From contig NW_026570246.1 of NCBI RefSeq assembly GCF_019649055.1, forward strand, positions 930,001 through 994,000: DNA of 64,000 nt, read 5' to 3'. This DNA is from Paramacrobiotus metropolitanus (taxonomy: Eukaryota > Tardigrada > Eutardigrada > Parachela > Macrobiotidae). Shown here in pieces: positions 38,787-50,692 of the stretch (positions within the stretch are counted from its first letter, which is position 1; every line of letters begins with the position of its first letter). Under the pieces are notes generated by a model. The model was not told where the DNA came from, did not search any database, and was given only the letters and a program-made list of their open reading frames with translations. The position numbers were made by a program, and so were the translations under genes.

Positions 38787-40860
38787 CCTTTTGTCGACCG
38801 GATCTCCCGTAAGCAGATTATACGATTATGCTCACGCGATGCCAGATGGATGTTTGCAAGCCTACAATTATGGCTAAGAAGCGGGAAAATATTCAATACC
38901 AACCGTTCGCTATAGTCCATTACGACATTACGTTGTATGTTGTTCACCAGATGAGTAGCGATCAAAGAATTTTTATAACGGCAGTCAAGGCAAAGTGGGG
39001 GTGTACGCAACTCGTTGCACCAACGAAGCACCGGCATAATGCGAATGTGTGTCTGCAGGCTGATTCTGCTAAGTACGGTGATTGGAGTTATTTCTTTTGT
39101 ATAAACCTGTGACTGCACCATTGTGAATAAATTGCTGGTGATGTTATAATGGTTTGATGCGAAAAGGAGCAATCATGCAGTTGGAAAATTTCAGAATTGG
39201 TTTACCGCAGGTGTAAAGCGATCAATACTAATATTGTTGCATAAATATGGGTTTGGAATTACCACTTGTCATATCGCGCCGTTAGCAGAGGCAGACAATT
39301 TACCTATGACCTTTTCCAGTGCACCGAACCTAAGTGATAAAGACTAAATCTTTCAGAAAAAACTTGCGGACGCGGCAGGCCAGCACCTGTCCGTGTGCAA
39401 ATGTTTTCAGTAAAAACCCTACCGGGTAGCTAAAAACGACAAAAACACAAATTACCGGAAAGGCGCATAAATCGATGCAATGTGTCAAGGCCACGTGCTG
39501 GCAGGTTGTCAAACGATGTTAGTGTGATCCACTCGTGTTGACTACCGGGACACCATGCAGCGAACATCTGAACGCCATCAAAGACGCCGAAGCAAACTAC
39601 CGTCCCATACTGCGTTATTTCCCACAGGCAGACGGACCGACTGTCGGAGAAACGTTAGAACTTCACACCCTCGTCCATTTTCAAAGGGAAGCAATACTTA
39701 AATGTCAAACATGAAAGCGATCAGTTCTTTCCATCCAGAGAAGACATTTTTAATTTAGGTTTCATTCGCCTTTTATTCGACTAGTTTCACCATGGCAAAA
39801 AACCATAGGAATCTATTTTCTTAACTTATAAAACTTATAAAATACCACTGTAACGAAAAACGAAAAAAATCACTTTGGCATTAACAATTGTGAACTGAGA
39901 CCGATTGGCAATTAAGCAGTCAGTGCAAAAGTCGACAGGCTGAATGTCCGAGTCAAGAACGTAAGATGCGGAACGCGGGATCTGTCATGGCCAGCGGATT
40001 AGCGCAGAGGCTGCTTATTGGTATTAGATGCACGGCACGGAATGATCCATAGATTTACGAACTAAATCCCCCGACATACTGCAAAATACGTAACGTTAGA
40101 ACCGGCAGTGTTAAACTATGTACACCAGCGAACCATATGCCTCCATCAAACACCCTTCCTTAATCCAACTCAACAATTGACAAGCTGGCACAAATATCCA
40201 TTAAACATTCGACAAGCGCTTTATGTGAGGATAAACGGGAAAAAAGTAGGTTCTGCGAAGCAGATCGAATGAAACGGCGGTATGCTTGAATTAATCGTAG
40301 CAACGAAATTCAAAGAATCTCCGCTGGGAATTTTGGAATTTAATTACAAATATGCAAAACATTTTGACACTCTTATCAGCATAATTATGCAAATAAATAC
40401 CCGGACTACAGGTTAGGTTTTACAGTTTAATTCACATTACCCAAAAAGCGTTGACCAAACATTTTAGTCTAGAAACCTTCAGAATTCCTTTATTTGATTT
40501 ACATAAGCTCAAGCTCAATACAAAAAAAGCACGTGTGGAAGTCATACGGTAGCATAACTCAGATGTCACACCGACTCGTCACATAGGATCATCATCATCA
40601 GCATTTTAACTGCTTCCAGTGCCGAGGCCTTATAATTCTCAGCTGGGTAGCAGGCATTAATACATAATGAACACTGGTTCGTAAAATCGCTCTTTTAAGA
40701 ACAAGAGCCTAACAGTCCTACCTACACTTGACAGATGGGTCGAAATTTTCTGATGAGGTAAAAATCCTTTGAAAATTTTCACATTTCAGCTAGTCAAAAC
40801 TACCGAACTACAGCTGTTAAGCCTCGATACTGGTGGGAAGAGCGCTTTCTGCTGTAGTAC
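38787..40860. other. convergent intergenic region NPFR/syntenin
   Basis: Contains the NPFR 3' UTR (AATAAA at 39126-39131) and a possible minus-strand AATAAA (plus-strand TTTATT at 40489-40494) for syntenin. A 176-aa antisense ORF across the end of NPFR (38642-39172) is a frame shadow. Nothing else recognised. Confidence 0.5.
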
Positions 40861-42764
40861 TTACTTCTTCATAATGTGCTGAAAGATAACAGACGGCATA
40901 ATTGTGATGGTGACATCATTAGGACTCTGCTCGAGCAACTGTAAAATCTCCTTGTCCTTGAGACCAATTACGTTTTGGCCGTTCACTTCCAACAGATTGT
41001 GATCCGTCAGTATGCCTACGCATGCGTAAGAACCGATAAGAACAAATGGCTAATCATCCTAACGATTTATGACTGCGCTGTAAAGCACAGCACCACAATC
41101 AGTCATATTACAAATTTCCTTACCATTGCGAGCAGCTGACGACTCACGAACAATCTTCTCGATTCTGCCATCCCGAAAGCCAAAGCCAACACGATTGGCA
41201 CTATCTTTCACCATGGTGATGGTGCGCTCGAAGGGCCTGCAAGCGAGTCAAATTAATCGTTAATCGCCGTGCAATACAACGTCTATTTCACTGACCCACT
41301 ACGACGGGAATCACGGGATAGATGTATACATCGTTAGTTAACCGCTTCACAACAAAGCACAACAATACCTGTCGCGAACAGCCAGCCGAATGGAATCGCC
41401 CGCAGCCTTCTGCAATTTTTTTGTCGCATGATCTGTGCTCCACCCGGCACAGTTCTCATCATTCATCTGCAGAATCTGATCCCCAAAGCGCAATCCGCAC
41501 AGCGCGGCGGGAGAGTTGGCCATAACAAACGAGATGAACACACCCTAATTTTCCGGTAGTCAATGTTAATACACTTTGTGCGGAAATGTTGTCGGCACTA
41601 TTACTACGAAGCGACAAAAGCTTACATTGTTGACCGAGTACAGGCGCAGGCCCGCCTTGCCTTTGCCATCTTTGCATAACGTGACCGCACGAATCCCGTG
41701 AGTAACCTGGGCGCGCAGCAGACCAACGGAACCACCCGTAACGGGACCGCTCATCAAAGGACCAGCTGCCGGACGACTGACGACAGCCTGCAACAGATCA
41801 GAATACTGATCAAACGGAACATCCACTATGACTGTACTGTCTGTACATCATGCTTTTGCCGGCGAAATACACACCGAGGAAATACTTTACATAGACAAGC
41901 ATATTTGGCAGACGTAAAAAGCAGGAAAAATGCAACCATAAAAAAATTCTCTGAATCCATACAAAAGAAAAACAAACCATCATTATCTCCAGATCTCATT
42001 AAATGTCGAAATTAAGGACTGGTGTATTAGTTAACAATTTCCTTTTACTAATTAAAGAGGATAGAACCGTAAACATCCTTTTATAATAAACGTACCAAAA
42101 CTGCAAAAACTGCAACGTGTAGATTGCACAGCGTGTTTACAATATCCGTACCTGTGAAGCAACGGGAGCAGGCTGCTGAGTCTGCAGGCGTGAGGCCTGA
42201 TCGATCATTTCCGGGCTGAGTCCCATGTACTCGTTCAGGGAGGGGTACATGCCGCCCGTGAATGCGCCCGGGCTGGGAGCGAAGCCCGCCGCAGCGGGAT
42301 TGTACGGGGGCGTGGCTGACTGCTGTGCCAGCGCTTGGGCGCGATCGTGCGCCTTCTGTGCCTGTAAATGAAATCATCTGGGTTTCAGCGTTCGAAGGAG
42401 TGCAACAATCAAGAATAATATCACCCAAAATGGGAAACCATGTTAGCCCAAAACAACGGCAGCAAATTTTTGATACGAGTGCAAAACCATTGCTGATAAA
42501 TCACCATACAAATTTTTTAAGGAGCTATACAGAAACAACAACATGGCGTGGTTGAGTCTGGGAGCAGTAAACTGCAGCTCCAACCCCAACAGCTAAACAC
42601 TGCAACACCGCGCATTCAAAGACGGTAGTCAAGTGCTTTCGATCCTGGCATTACGCTGCTGCTCTATAGATAGATCCCAACATTCTAATATGTACTTTTA
42701 AGTTTTAACTTACCTCCATGAGGCCACCGACGTGCATGTCCTCCAAAGTCGGATACAAGGACAT
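40861..42764 (-). CDS. SDCBP: syntenin (tandem PDZ adaptor)
   Basis: Six exons close exactly in phase: 42764-42714, 42361-42152, 41787-41626, 41544-41369, 41236-41124 and 41015-40861, giving 288 aa (human 298). The N-terminus [10 protein letters not shown] keeps the LYPxL motif that binds ALIX; a second YPSL-type motif sits in [13 protein letters not shown]1 runs from about residue 100 (carboxylate loop [14 protein letters not shown], then [20 protein letters not shown]) and PDZ2 from about 185 ([28 protein letters not shown]). The tail ends [10 protein letters not shown]. Syntenin binds syndecan C-termini and PIP2 and drives ALIX-ESCRT exosome formation and endosomal recycling. The linker after the LYPxL motif is Pro/Ala/Gln-rich. 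Confidence 0.96.
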
Positions 42765-43519
42765 TTTTCCCGTTGTTTAGGATGGCAGCAGACGAACAAC
42801 CAACGAAGTCACAAGTGGAATCACCCTGTTTCAGGATTCAGAATATGTTCGAAATTATACAAACGATACTAATTATTCAGCTATCGACAAGAATGGTTAA
42901 ATCGGCAACATGAATCTTTGGCAAAGAAACTTACAAAAGAAACCTCCTACGTTCGTACAAATACAATCAATCAGCTGATTCACAATTCAAATAGGTCGGA
43001 GCTACACGTGTTGAACAGCTGCACGTGTGCGAGACAAAGCCAAACCAACTATGAACAGTCTAGTGAAAAACTTGTGGAAATTCTAAGTTCGTATGTGGAT
43101 CCTTACCGGATTATCAGCTAGGAGGCGATTTTGCGAGAACAAACTACGGGAAGCCACGAAAACGACGATAAGTTCTAATCAAATGCGACGGAAGTCCTGA
43201 ATTTCGTTCTAAACAGCGATAAATTTTCGAGCTGAGGAATGATCTCACCGAGCGACCGCACGGCGTAGTGTACATATATGCGCGGATGCAGTACGTGTAG
43301 TTACGTAGCCTCACGTTCGCACAAGTGTATTGTGAAAGCGCAAAACGTTGTAGGGTTCAATTTTCAATAAAATATAATGTAGTTTTCACTTTTCAGCGGT
43401 GTAGGAAAAAATAATACAACTAAATAAAAATCATGAGCTTTTGATTCTGCTATATATAGTGGCGAAACTTTTAATAAGTATCGGAATCGGATATAAACTC
43501 AGTACCAAAAACAAAATGG

Positions 43520-44690
43520 TTATTATAACAGAAACACTTCTTCGATGCTATCCTGATCGGGGATCGTACCCATTACACAAATACGTTTCCCCGTTGTATT
43601 TGGATAGACATTCGCTGCTTAAAAAACTCTTTCGCCCGTTTCTGGCCAGTGGACGTCGCTATACCGTTTCCGACCTTCTCCACTAGCTTCTTAGTTCCGC
43701 CTCCCCAAGGTCCGTAAATTTCGATGGCTGCTGCAACGAGATCGTACCGTGGTTGGAGCCAGGCGTGTTTCGTTAGTTTCCTCCTCTCCGCGATCTCAGC
43801 TGCTGCACCGACGTTTACGGAAGTACGGTCGATATACGAGGCCGCCAGGGTGTCTACGCAGGTAACATCCACCGCCAGCGGCTTTCCGCGCTCCCACGGT
43901 ACAAGGGTGATCACATCCGGCCTTTTCTTGTCTTTCACAGACAGACCTTTTGGTTCCATTCTCGCTGGGAATCCGGCCGTTTTCAGCCCACGGGTAATCT
44001 CCCCGCTTATACCGTCGTGTCGTGGCAGTCTTCCAGCTGAGCGTTTACATCGGAGCCCATGCCGGCCCAAACTGTCCACCAAACCGCCACATACACACAC
44101 GTGGGGAGTAACAACTGGTGCTCCCAGACGCAACGCGACGCTTATACGGAAGGCATTGTTTTCCAATAGATTACCAAGACACGCTGCCGGCAAAGCATGA
44201 ATCCAAACGCCGGATTCTGGAACTGATACGGCTTTCAGGTGAGCGACTTCATCCGGCGTAGTCCGCAATGTGGTCAAGTCTGAAAAAGCGTGGAGCGTCG
44301 CGGGCGTGTCCCAGGCTTTCTGGACATGTCGAAATGGTTCGGCCGGGAGTTCATTTGTATCGGCCAATATCTTCCAAGCATGCGTGGCGGCAGTCACATC
44401 CATGGCCGTTAACTTCGGGCATAGCCTAGAAATCAGTGGGCGCAACGAAGAAGCCGATGCCAGGTAGGCAGAGGGGGCTAGCTTCTCGGTGCGTCTGATC
44501 CCCAAACCACCAAAACGAACAGGAAGTGAGGTCTGAAGCCACGTCGGGTGGTCCATCCGGACATTGGTGATGGTTTCCACTGCGTTGCGGAACACCTGGT
44601 CGAGTCTATAAAGCTCATGAGGGAACATCCATGCTGGGGACGTACGCAGGATGTGGACGATATATGCATCGTAGAGCAATGAAATGAATA
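43520..44690 (-). mobile_element. 5'-truncated non-LTR retrotransposon (C-terminal ORF, endonuclease region)
   Basis: A continuous 368-codon frame (44679-43573) with an in-frame stop just upstream and no ATG is the C-terminal part of a reverse-transcriptase polyprotein; the RT catalytic domain itself is missing. It keeps the post-RT segment LPVRFGGLGIRRTEKLAPSA, a zinc-finger-like CVCGG...HGLRC cluster, RLPRHD, and RPDVITLVPWERGKPLAVD, which fits the RPD-X(n)-D catalytic core of restriction-like endonucleases found in R2-type elements. The ORF ends near IQRGNVFV, followed by about 50 bp of 3' UTR without a poly(A) tail. The frame is intact, so insertion is recent or the fragment is conserved. 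Composition is richer in GC than the flanks. Confidence 0.85.
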
Positions 44691-45602
44691 TTTAGGCAAC
44701 AAAATAATGCTTTTTGTTCGTACTTGTGTTTTTATAAATATTCGCCTTACTTTAACCTTAAGCAGTGTGTCGTTTAATACACGCTATCAACCTACGATAA
44801 CATAATTATTATGATAATAACATATGATAATATTACCGTAATTAAAATTAAAGAAATAATGACAAATAAGCACATCTGCTTGGAAATAAACACTAGACCA
44901 AGCTCTGACATACAATTTTTACGTCATGACTCATAACCCTAAAGGTATTAATAGTTTTTTAATTTACGTATTTTCACCGCACCAGTGTTCAGCAAAACAT
45001 ACCGTAGCTTCTGCTGACAAAGAGTACTGTACACAAAGCTAACAATAAAAATATTCGGGTTGGCCCATGTTTAATTATGCAGTTTGGCAACCGGGAATTC
45101 CTTGTTCTTACAGCTAGTTCGAAGAAGTCATCGTTAGTGAGCTCTTCAAATCCTACGTACTATGTAATGTAGCACTTTAGCTAATAACGATCCTGGTTAG
45201 AGTAATAAACTTTAATCAGGATCGTTTATTACGATATAACATAAGTTACATAACTGATTTCTCTTTAATTACCCTCTCCTAGTGCCCACGTGCACGAACA
45301 CAATAAAAGCAATGGAACAACAGCATTAACAATGTTAAAACGTGAGTTTTGGCAGTGTAATCGACGTTTTATCAGCAAAGTTCACCAGAAGAATTTCAGC
45401 ATTGAGTGTGCTATCCAAACCGGCATCCGAAAGAAAGCAGGAGGTCATGCCAGTCCTGAAAACCACAAATCAGAGGGGAACATGAAAAATTATCTATTAC
45501 ATCATATTACATCATCACATCATCCATACTTTATATAATTATCACTAAGCAGTAAGCACGTTTTAATTGTAAGTATTTAATCATACTGAAACCAGAACTG
45601 CC
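44691..45602. other. intergenic region with an imperfect inverted repeat
   Basis: TAATAACGATCCTGGTTA at 45182-45199 is matched by its near-complement at 45213-45231. The surrounding 900 bp shows no coding signal. Confidence 0.5.
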
Positions 45603-47684
45603 TCATTTGAACTGTAGAATAATGTAGAGGTTACTAACTTTCATCCTAACAAATAGCTGCCCCCTAGTAGCTGCCATCCTTTGAACCTTTCCGCCTAAAT
45701 TTATAGTACAACAATAGGTGTACAAATAGGCAAGTACCCGCAGCAGAATTTCCAAATCAGGATGTGCGAAGTCGTAGTAATTCTTCAGATCGGATGCAGC
45801 CACGTCCATAGATTTACTCCAGTATACCGCACTGGTCTCTTCCAGACTTTTTTGCGCAATCTGGTTGATCTGCTGCATTTGGTGGTCCAGTAGTGCGGTT
45901 ACCCACTTTAAATCTTTGTCGGTATTTAAAGGAGCTGAATAATTAATTTGGTATTAAAATAAAAACTACACGTAAATGCGGGACCGATCGACGAGCAAAG
46001 CGAGAAATGTCTACGAGAGTAGAATTATGTACAATACTTGTACAGATATTTGTATACTGTATGTACGCACTGTAATTACGGGAACGTTTACAAGTATTTT
46101 ACAATTAGCGCCAACTACTTAACCAACTTAAGTATGTGAATAATCATCAGATACTGCATAGGTTTATAAAGTGCGGTAATCAATATTTAAAACAAGCTTA
46201 CGCTGAGGCATCCAGGCATAACAAACCAAAGAAGCGATTCGTTTGATGTGTGGTAGTCCAGCATGGAGATCCTCTTAATTAAGAATAACAGCAAAATGCA
46301 CAAAGTTCAATGTCCTGTTTACAATATTGCAGTTTTACCAGGAAAACTGCGTTGGAAAACAAACGGCGACTTACTCACAAACTGCGAGACAGAATTATTC
46401 CGATTCCAGTAAGAATACCACTGAAGGAAAAATTATACGGTTATTTTCGGAAGAGCGCGCACGGAACAAATGTACACTCCTTACCATCGTGTATCCCTGG
46501 ATGACCACAATACGTTTTTTTGGATTCGCTAACGCTTCTTGCTCAATCCGTTGAAGCGCGGCAATGCTGTCCTCGTTGAGTATTTTCGTTATATTTCGAA
46601 TCTAAAAAATCCGGCTTCGAAGAATGCTAATGAGCCTTGGCAGTTCTAGATCTGCACATGAGAGATTTACTTGAACATAATCTGCAACCTTACTAATACT
46701 GAAACTGACCATGAGAAATGCCGAAGCATCGTCGCCATATCTGTCAGGAGTTGGCTTCCGCAAAAATGTCGACTGATTTGTAAAGTGTACATACATAGTA
46801 GAAAATAAGTTCCGCTGCTGTGAATCGCCCAAAAAGTAAATCGTGGTATTGGCAAGACATTTTCGAACGTTCCTAATGCAAACCACAGGTTAATGTTTAC
46901 AATATTATTGCGTCGTTTACTTGCCTTAGAAAATTATTATAAAATGTACTGAAACCAGAACCAGTAATTTATAGAAGTACGCGGAGCAAACAGTTGCAAC
47001 TTCTATAGGGCTAGCTGGATACCAGCAGTGTACAGCAAATACTTTTCTTTTTCGTATACAGTAATTTGTATTTTATACGATTATCTGGATTGTCGAAGAC
47101 GACTCAGCCACTGTTTGCAACAGCTTACAATCAAATAAATGCGCGCTAAACCATTAGTAACCTACGATATCTGTATACAGGCATCTCAGATTACGCATAC
47201 GTATTTTTCTTACGCATACGTACTTCCTAGTTTTTTTTATAACTTCTGTGATATTAAATTGTCAAGAACGACCGACCTCAACTCATACGCAACCAAAAAA
47301 ATTTTTTATCCGGTATATAATACAAATACTGATTGATTTTCGTTTTCGTTTTTTTCGTTTTTTCGATTTTGAAACTCACCCTAGCGTCCAGTTGCGCAAA
47401 TTGTAGTAATCAGGTTGGATAGCGGTTTCAGACTGGAGGTAACGAGAATCCATCTGGCATGCTTTTTTATGTTGCTCTTTGTTATTTGGAGCGGATACCG
47501 TCGCATCTCGTGCACGAACCCCGATAAGGCGTATTATTCGATTGTGAATAGAAAAGGTGTCCGTATGGACTTTTAGAAAAAGTATTGTACTTAAGATCGC
47601 CAAGAATACTACCACACCCGTACGCGCATCTAAAGCCGACTTCCTCTTTGCAGGCCAGAATCTCAGAGCTCCTTTATTACTCAT
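45603..47684 (-). CDS. type II membrane PC-esterase-family protein
   Basis: Five exons close in phase: 47684-47380, 46872-46710, 46601-46485, 46271-46202 and 45934-45603, giving 328 aa. A short basic cytosolic tail is followed by one membrane anchor (TGVVVFLAILSTILFL, about residues 22-38), the usual layout of a Golgi type II enzyme. Motifs are DYYNLRNWTLG leading to IYFLGDSQQRNLF, where GDS holds the nucleophile serine, a central IVVIQGYTMDLHAGLPHIKR block, and a C-terminal YDFAHPDLEIL in which D-F-A-H supplies the DxxH dyad. This is the GDSL/SGNH-type PC-esterase fold shared with CAS1D1, TBL and NXPE proteins, which act on O-acetyl or related esters of glycans. Substrate is unknown. The gap between GDS block and the next exon is short, so a small extra exon may be missing. 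Confidence 0.65.
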
Positions 47685-48869
47685 GGAACGCGATGATTTC
47701 TAGAAAGTAATATAAACCACAAAAATATTTTACAGATAATTCAGTAGCCTTTCCATCAGCAAACGAAGCCACTGGGTGAGCTGACCCATTCAGTAATTGT
47801 CGGAACTAAAATCGAATGCTTGCGCTGAATTGTACATGTTGTTTACGCGTGAGCAACTGGTACGCGTATTTTTTAAAACGGCTTCGTATTATTTGAATGC
47901 ATTCTTGGATGCAGTTCTTTTACACTGTAGTGGTCATTTGCAAAAAATGCGTGTGCCTACTTGCTGCGTGGTTGGTTAATGGAGTGGAAACCTAAAATCT
48001 TGGAAGACAAGAAAATATATGTACAGCATAAAAGAACCGAAGACACTTATCATGTGTTCTAGTCGGCAAATAAAATTAAGTTTATTTCGAGTTAAGGTTA
48101 TTTTTTGTTAAGTTTATTTGCTTCGATTTGCAAAGCCGGTATTCAAGTAAAACTAATATTCGCAAGGTTATGCTTAGTTACAGGTTGCATCTTTTTTGAT
48201 CTCTACTTAATGTAAAGAGTTCACCGCGCCGAAGTGCCTCGATTAGGTGAATTTCAAAATCAAATTAGTATGCAGTGGCGAAATACCTTTTCTTTACGCA
48301 CAATTAAATTCCTAATTGAGATGCGGTATTTTTATACAGTAATTGCAGTGCTTCCGTACTCGTGTAATCGCATACGTGGTTGTATGTACAATAATTGGTG
48401 GCAGCAAATTTTACTGTAGATCTGGATGAGCCAAATACGGAGAAATACTAGTATTTAATCCGTAATTCACCGTGAGCTGCGATATTAAACCGTGGGGCCA
48501 CAGATTGATGGCTATGAGTTTACAAAACCAAAGACCTTTCTGCGGTCTACGTTCCGATACTTAAAAATATAATATGCCGGTTTGGTCGTTATGGTAAACA
48601 AAATCTTACTTACGGTATGTGTTAATTTAAAGGTGATCGGCGAACGTAGTGCTGGTTATTATCAGCTATCTTACGCCACTTTCATATCCTGCAAATCACC
48701 CAATCACTTTCTTGCTTTACTCAAGTGTCCAGCAACTACGGTGTAATCTGTGAATGGTCGAAGTGTGGTCAAGTGAAGAGTTCTACAAATTTAACTTCAG
48801 CGAACATCGCAAGCCGATAAACTTGCCACACTCTTGTCACGAGATCCATCACTATCGTTTTTGGCTTCT
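47685..48869. other. intergenic region
   Basis: About 1.2 kb upstream of the PC-esterase start; no coding or repeat structure recognised. Confidence 0.45.
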
Positions 48870-48872
48870 AAG

Positions 48873-50348
48873 TTATTTTACCATGCCCTTCCGGTCTGGG
48901 TGACCCCGGTAGTGTATCCAGCTGTTGAGATGTGATTCATCGTTGTCGATAACGATCCGTTTGTTTTCTGCTCTGTAACATCGACTCGTTTTTCGTAAAC
49001 GCGTACTTTGTCTTATCGATTCCCGTGATTTCTTATCTGATTTCTTAGCCCATCGTGAATTCAGCACAAAGTTAAAAGTGAAGCGATGATGATCTACGTA
49101 TATGGATTGTTGAAATACTGCGAATCCATTTACGTTAATGAAAACAGATTCTCCAGAATGAATTTTATGTACAAATGTTCACTGAAGAAACATGATAACA
49201 TAATCCCCAAAAATTCAAACCAACAGTTCGCCTGCAAACTATATCAATAATGTTAATATTCTTAAAAACTGCAAACAACATTAAAAATCAGATATGTGCG
49301 AATTCATTTCCCGACAAGAACATTCACCCCAGTTATTTGGCAAAAACAAATTTTTACAATCAGCTGATCAACATCCATACGGGCATTTCGGCAAAAGTGG
49401 TACCCGGTGCTTTCTTTACTTTTGCAACCAGAGAACTTTGGAAGCCGGTTTCACTAGCCGACCGCAAGGTTTCGGATTCATCGAAATAATTTTGAAGTTT
49501 CCAAAATTCTCCAGTGTAATTGATGTCCATTTTTTTGCAGACATAGTGGCCTTCGATCTCCACAAAAAGACCAGTCAGCAGCGGGCTTCTGGTATAGACG
49601 TAGTACAGCGAGACATCCAAAATCCAAATATAAGCAACCAAACATAAAATGTGGAGCGCAAAAGCGCATACGTCTAAGCCACTGCAAATGCTAAAAAAAC
49701 AAGCTGAAACTGTAATATATTTAAAAATACAAACTGTACCGGGTATAGCATGAAATATCACTAATGTCATAAATTAGAAAAGTAAAATCAAAACGCAAGC
49801 ATGCAATCAAAACGTCAAAAACAAAGCAATTAAAACTATGTAAAAATCAAGCTAAAAATGAACAAATATAAGTTAAAACTTGAAATAATTCAGATCTACG
49901 AACAAGCCTGTGTGTTCGTTAAACATTTGGACGCGTTGTCTGCCATTACGTAGTCATACTGGCCACGCAAAGGAACAGAAGAGGTATAAAAAATTCATTG
50001 GTAACATATACGGCACAAGAAGTCCGGACTTTGGTCAAGAGTTTCGACGTAATACAGGGGAATCCGTGTACGTTCTCCAACAATGTATCCAACCCAATGG
50101 ACAAATAAAGATGTCAATACTTCCGATTGTCCAAAGATCACATCTCGCATCCCCCGCCGCATTCTCGTCTCCCTCTTTCAGCTCTTCATGTACAGTGAAA
50201 TACACACTGTCCTTCACTTCGTACGGCAGCTCGTCAAAATACCGTGCCGGTTCATCAAACAGGCGGGACTGGGTCAGTTCGCAGTGAGTATAACCCAGTC
50301 AATCAGCTGTGTCATATAACGTACTGGGAGGCATCTCTGGTTCAGCAT
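48873..50348 (-). CDS. unassigned minus-strand exon-like ORFs
   Basis: Three open stretches look coding but could not be joined with certainty. (a) About 50268-50080, after acceptor CTGACCCAG, encodes a segment with RYFDELPYEVKDSVYFTVHE and an acidic KEGDEN. (b) About 49687-49450, after acceptor TTTGCAG, encodes a hydrophobic helix (AFALHILCLVAYIWILDV) and then an ectodomain-like GHYVCKKMDINYTGEFW with an N-glycosylation site. (c) About 49180-48873 is an open Lys/Arg/Ser-rich stretch with NSRWAKKSDKKSRES and a stop after GMVK. A donor at AGA AC|GTACAC would join (a) to (b) in phase, which would make a membrane protein. I do not recognise the family. It lies about 350 bp downstream of the ACVR2 stop on the same strand. 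Confidence 0.3.
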
Positions 50349-50692
50349 ACTTGGATCTCTCCGCTCGACTTTTGTCAATCAAAAGATCGGCCACTGTTCA
50401 GAACGCTGGCCAATTACGATGACTTGGTGCTGTGTAGTTAATGTGTGCGTACGGTCTGCATCGCGGTCTGGCGCAGTCTGGTCCCACAAATTTGGGTCAA
50501 TCAAGATTCACAAAAACAATATAAGGGAGAAACAGACAGCAAGAGAGAGATATACAGTGTGCATATAGATAAAAATGCCTTCTCCTCCTGTATACATTCC
50601 GGTTGAATACAAATCAATCACTCGGGTTCTGCAAAAAGTGCGCTTTCTCAATAATGCTCGCCATGATAATATTTTCTCCCCTTTCCCGGGTT

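Noticed and set aside
38642-39172. 176-aa minus-strand ORF across the NPFR 3' end
   Set aside because: Antisense shadow of a conserved receptor exon and its 3' UTR; no domain, no splice sites, no convincing start.
49294-49647. 117-aa plus-strand ORF
   Set aside because: Opposite strand of the exon-like minus-strand ORF with the membrane helix; composition is less protein-like.
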